The notes beneath the pieces are model-generated. The model had not been told where the DNA came from. It saw only the letters and a list, made by a program, of their open reading frames with translations, and made no database searches. From Ruminococcus sp. UBA3855 (GTDB taxonomy: Bacteria > Bacillota > Clostridia > Oscillospirales > Ruminococcaceae), in NCBI GenBank assembly GCA_002392545.1, contig DGHF01000014.1, positions 1 to 8,307 of the forward strand: a stretch of DNA of 8,307 nt. The letters are read 5' to 3'. The position numbers were made by a program, and so were the translations under genes. Shown here piece by piece: positions 6,143 through 8,307 of the stretch; position 1 is the first letter of the stretch; each line of letters begins with the position of its first letter.

Positions 6143-7101
6143 GTTTCGGGAATATCATTCAAAATTTCGGAATTTCGGGGAAAATGAAATCTTATCGGCT
6201 CATCACAAAAGGGCATATCAACCAGACGTATCTCATCAAAATGGAAGACGGAAGGGCATATATTTTACAGCGTGTCAATTCTCATGCATTGCAGTGCCCT
6301 GAACAAATCATGCAGAATATTGTCAAAGTGACGGATTATCTGCGGAAACATTACCCCCATGTGCAGACACTGCATTTTTATCAGACTGAAAATGGAAAAT
6401 CCCTCCTTGACAATTGGCGAATCATGGATAAAATTCAAGGGGTCACTTTGGCAAATACTGACAACCTGAAAGCGGTTGAATCAATGGGCTATGCGTTCGG
6501 GGAATTTCATCAGATGCTGACAGATTTTCCAGTGTCGGAACTGTATCACACGTTTCCGGAGTTTCACAATACCCGAAAACGTTTTTCCAGTCTCTGGAAA
6601 GCGGTGGAGCGGAATCATTTCAGCAGGGCTTCTTTGATTGCAGACGAATTGCAACAGCTTCATGAATATGAAAATCCGGCTTGCCTTTTGGTGGATGGTC
6701 TGGAGATGAAAAAATTCCCCATGCGTGTATTACATGGGGATATGAAATGCAGTAATATTTTATTGAATCCAAATAGTTTTGAACCTGTTGCCGTCATTGA
6801 CCTTGATACCCTCATGATGGGAACGGTATTGACAGATTACGGCGATGCCGTCCGTTCCTTGATGGGGACAGAATTTCATATTGAAAAATATCAGGCTTTT
6901 GAAAGGGGCTATCTGCAATCGGCATTATTTCTCACGGAGAACGAAAAAGAATATTTGATACCATCCGTTTTTTGCATGACCATTGAACTGGCTGTACGAT
7001 ATGCGGAGGACTATTTGAACAATGACATTTATTTCCATGCAGACAGCCTGAAACGGCTCAGGGAATTATTATCATTTGCGGGGGAATTAATCGCCGTTTA
7101 A
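6139..7101 (+). CDS. Phosphotransferase of the APH/NahK-like kinase family
   Basis: A 320-residue protein-kinase-like-fold enzyme that phosphorylates a small molecule, most likely a sugar or amino-sugar. The N-lobe has the nucleotide-loop segment KGHINQTYLI at 24-33 and the lysine-replacing strand YILQRVN at 41-47. The C-lobe has the catalytic loop HGDMKCSN at 199-206 (D201 base, N206) and the metal site DLDT at 221-224, followed by MMGTVLTDYGDAVRS. The DLDTxMxG...D(Y/F)GDAxR pattern is that of N-acetylhexosamine 1-kinases (NahK) and relatives, as opposed to true aminoglycoside-resistance kinases. NahK itself is somewhat longer (about 360 residues). No lacto-N-biose phosphorylase or other partner genes are present, so the substrate remains open; choline- or homoserine-kinase-type chemistry is less likely. 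It begins within the phosphoesterase stop codon and has no separate ribosome binding site of note. Its 3' end overlaps the convergent pyridoxamine kinase gene by 15 bases. Confidence 0.85.
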   Translation: MSFGNIIQNFGISGKMKSYRLITKGHINQTYLIKMEDGRAYILQRVNSHALQCPEQIMQNIVKVTDYLRKHYPHVQTLHFYQTENGKSLLDNWRIMDKIQGVTLANTDNLKAVESMGYAFGEFHQMLTDFPVSELYHTFPEFHNTRKRFSSLWKAVERNHFSRASLIADELQQLHEYENPACLLVDGLEMKKFPMRVLHGDMKCSNILLNPNSFEPVAVIDLDTLMMGTVLTDYGDAVRSLMGTEFHIEKYQAFERGYLQSALFLTENEKEYLIPSVFCMTIELAVRYAEDYLNNDIYFHADSLKRLRELLSFAGELIAV

Positions 7102-7977
7102 AATTTTAAAGACTTCGTCCATTTCGAATGCTGTAATCAATTCAGGTTCTATTGCTTTAATCAATTCAGGGAGGGCGGTTTCAAATTTGACACCATACCA
7201 ATGGTCGGGGTCATCCTGTGTATTTTCAATGCACTTGACAGTATAATTAGCGGCAATCGTTGCAGAATCAAAAGCATTGATTCCCTGCAAATATGCCCCC
7301 ACAAATGCGGATGCATAGACATCTCCCGTTCCATGACTGCCACGGCTTAAACGCTTATGTACATAATGCTGAACATCGCCGTTTTCTGCCACAATCACAC
7401 CAGTGGTGTCAGGAGTGTAGCCGATTCCGGTCAAAATAATGGTCTTTGCGCCGGAGGCTTTGAGTTTGTCCAGAATTTCGGTGATATATGCCTTGTCGTA
7501 GGTTTCACGGTAGGGCATATCTGTTAAAAGACAGGCTTCTGTCAGGTTGGGAAGAATCACATCTGCATGAAAACAGAGGGGCTTCATAGCATTTGCATAG
7601 GTCATGTCAAAACCGCCGTATAATACGCCATTGTCCGCCATAGCAGGGTCAACAAATGTTTTTGCACCTTCTTTGCGGAATGTATCAAAAATGCGCTGAA
7701 CGTCTTCAATTTCCTGAATGCTTCCCAGATATCCGGTGTAAATGCCGTCAAAAGCAATGCCAATTTCCTTCCAGTGTTTAGTAATTAACGGAATATCTTC
7801 TGAAAGGTCACGGAATGTGAACCCCTTGGGAAATGCCGTGTGTGTCGATAAAACCGCAGTCGGCAATATTACCGTCTCTGCACCGCAGGCGGAAAGAATG
7901 GGCAATGCAACGGTCAAAGAACATTGACCCACGCAGGAAATATCTTGAATTGTTAATACTTTAGGATAATTTTTCAT
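7087..7977 (-). CDS. Pyridoxamine/pyridoxal kinase (PfkB/ribokinase superfamily)
   Basis: A 296-residue kinase of vitamin B6 salvage that would phosphorylate pyridoxal, pyridoxamine or pyridoxine with ATP to give the 5'-phosphate. Features in order are QDISCVGQCSLTVALPILSACG at 11-32 (substrate-side glycine region), PTAVLSTHTAFP at 39-50, DPAMADNG at 110-117 and NLTEAC at 144-149. SHGTGDVYAS at 214-223 is the anion-hole/catalytic motif with base D219. The SCVGQCS and STHTAFP variants are those of the Firmicutes PdxY-like 'pyridoxamine kinase' group. Hydroxymethylpyrimidine kinase (ThiD) is the main alternative and fits less well. AAAGGAGG on the minus strand (7987-7994) lies nine bases before the ATG. 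The C-terminus repeats PELI twice (from a 13-base direct repeat). It is convergent with the upstream kinase and divergent from the HAD gene. Confidence 0.93.
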   Translation of the reverse strand: MKNYPKVLTIQDISCVGQCSLTVALPILSACGAETVILPTAVLSTHTAFPKGFTFRDLSEDIPLITKHWKEIGIAFDGIYTGYLGSIQEIEDVQRIFDTFRKEGAKTFVDPAMADNGVLYGGFDMTYANAMKPLCFHADVILPNLTEACLLTDMPYRETYDKAYITEILDKLKASGAKTIILTGIGYTPDTTGVIVAENGDVQHYVHKRLSRGSHGTGDVYASAFVGAYLQGINAFDSATIAANYTVKCIENTQDDPDHWYGVKFETALPELIKAIEPELITAFEMDEVFKILNGD

Positions 7978-8005
7978 AAATACCTACCTCCTTTATGATT
8001 CTTTT

Positions 8006-8035
8006 ATTATAACACATTCCGGAAATATAATACAA
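8006..8035 (-). promoter_or_regulatory. Probable promoter of the pyridoxamine kinase gene
   Basis: Read on the minus strand, a perfect -10 TATAAT lies at 8011-8006 and is preceded by TGT, giving an extended -10 (TGNTATAAT). A weak -35 TTGTAT lies at 8035-8030 with an 18-base spacer. Transcription would start near 8000, about 20 bases before the ATG at 7977 and just ahead of the ribosome binding site. A second extended -10 (TGGTATAAT) on the same strand at 8047-8042 could give a longer transcript. Confidence 0.6.
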
Positions 8036-8051
8036 TTGGTAATTATACCAA
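8036..8051. repeat. Inverted repeat TTGGTA-N4-TACCAA in the divergent intergenic region
   Basis: TTGGTAATTATACCAA has two perfect 6-base half sites around ATTA. It covers a minus-strand TATAAT (8047-8042) and lies just downstream of a plus-strand TATAAT (8026-8031). That is where an operator for a dimeric repressor would be expected. It has no T-tract and is too short and A+T rich to be a terminator. The regulatory role is inference. Confidence 0.4.
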
Positions 8052-8113
8052 CGATATTCGAAGAAAACCATTATTTTTAGGCAAATAGACAAATTTTGAA
8101 AGGTGATTTTTCA

Positions 8114-8307
8114 ATGAATATTTACGAAACAATGAGCAATGAGGAATTAAAAAAATATATTCCTGATGTGTATCAGAAAACCATTTTCGGCATTGATTAC
8201 AGTCAGTTACAAAATGCCGGAATTAAGGTCATTTCCTTTGATGTGGATGATACTATTATTCAATTGGAGAAACCTGCAACATTTCTTTCAGCAGATGTCA
8301 TTCTGAA
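8114..8307 (+). CDS. HAD-superfamily phosphatase, YqeG-like, N-terminal part (runs off window)
   Basis: Only the first 64 codons are present, ending MNIYETMSNE... to ...LSADVIL with no stop before the window edge. The line FDVDDT at 42-47 is HAD motif I (DxDxT: nucleophile D43, general acid D45), so an Mg2+-dependent phosphohydrolase acting through an aspartyl-phosphate is expected. The layout P-x-x-Y...IF-x-ID...L...GIK-x-I-x-FD resembles the start of the YqeG subfamily (IIIA), whose characterised relatives are phosphatidylglycerophosphate phosphatases, but the rest is needed to confirm that. AAAGGTGA at 8099-8106 is seven bases before the ATG. The gene diverges from the pyridoxamine kinase gene. 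Confidence 0.78.
   Translation, partial: MNIYETMSNEELKKYIPDVYQKTIFGIDYSQLQNAGIKVISFDVDDTIIQLEKPATFLSADVIL

Noticed and set aside
7134..7170. 13-base direct repeat TAATCAATTCAGG, 24 bases apart
   Set aside because: It lies in frame within the pyridoxamine kinase gene and encodes a repeated Glu-Leu-Ile; best seen as a local coding duplication or chance, not an array or attachment site.

Overview
The window looks like a chromosomal segment of a low-to-mid GC Gram-positive bacterium of the class Clostridia, probably a Ruminococcus/Oscillospiraceae-type gut anaerobe. The reasons are strong GGAGG-type ribosome binding sites before almost every gene, a textbook TTGACA-N17-TACAAT promoter, short U-tailed hairpin terminators, the F-type ATP synthase order A-G-D-C, and a Firmicutes-style pyridoxamine kinase. 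The genus is an inference. No mobile element, CRISPR array, rRNA or tRNA was seen, and no gene-free stretch exceeds 140 bases.

Positions 1-4528 hold the distal half of an F1Fo ATP synthase operon: atpA (alpha), atpG (gamma), a 68-69 residue two-helix membrane protein, atpD (beta) and atpC (epsilon). It closes with a strong terminator carrying a GAAA tetraloop. All four F1 subunits are full length with their catalytic motifs intact. The small membrane protein between gamma and beta is not part of the standard operon and is the least explained gene of the block.

Positions 4529-5370 carry a 54-residue protein with two CxxC pairs (zinc ribbon) followed by kptA, an RNA 2'-phosphotransferase (Tpt1 family), ending in a second strong terminator. 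Positions 5380-7101 form a separate operon with its own consensus promoter. It holds a calcineurin-like metallophosphoesterase whose stop overlaps the start of a NahK/APH-fold small-molecule kinase (ATGA overlap). A pyridoxamine kinase gene runs toward it from the right, and the two genes overlap tail to tail by 15 bases.

Positions 7978-8113 are a divergent intergenic region with several perfect -10 hexamers and a TTGGTA/TACCAA inverted repeat. It lies between the pyridoxamine kinase gene and the start of a HAD-superfamily phosphatase gene that runs off the window. The right half is thus mostly phosphoryl-transfer enzymes (2'-phosphotransferase, phosphoesterase, two kinases, HAD phosphatase), but the promoters and terminators show that they are separate transcription units rather than one pathway. 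I see no clear undescribed multi-gene system. The best leads are the ATP-synthase-embedded membrane protein, the zinc-ribbon/KptA pair and the phosphoesterase/kinase pair.
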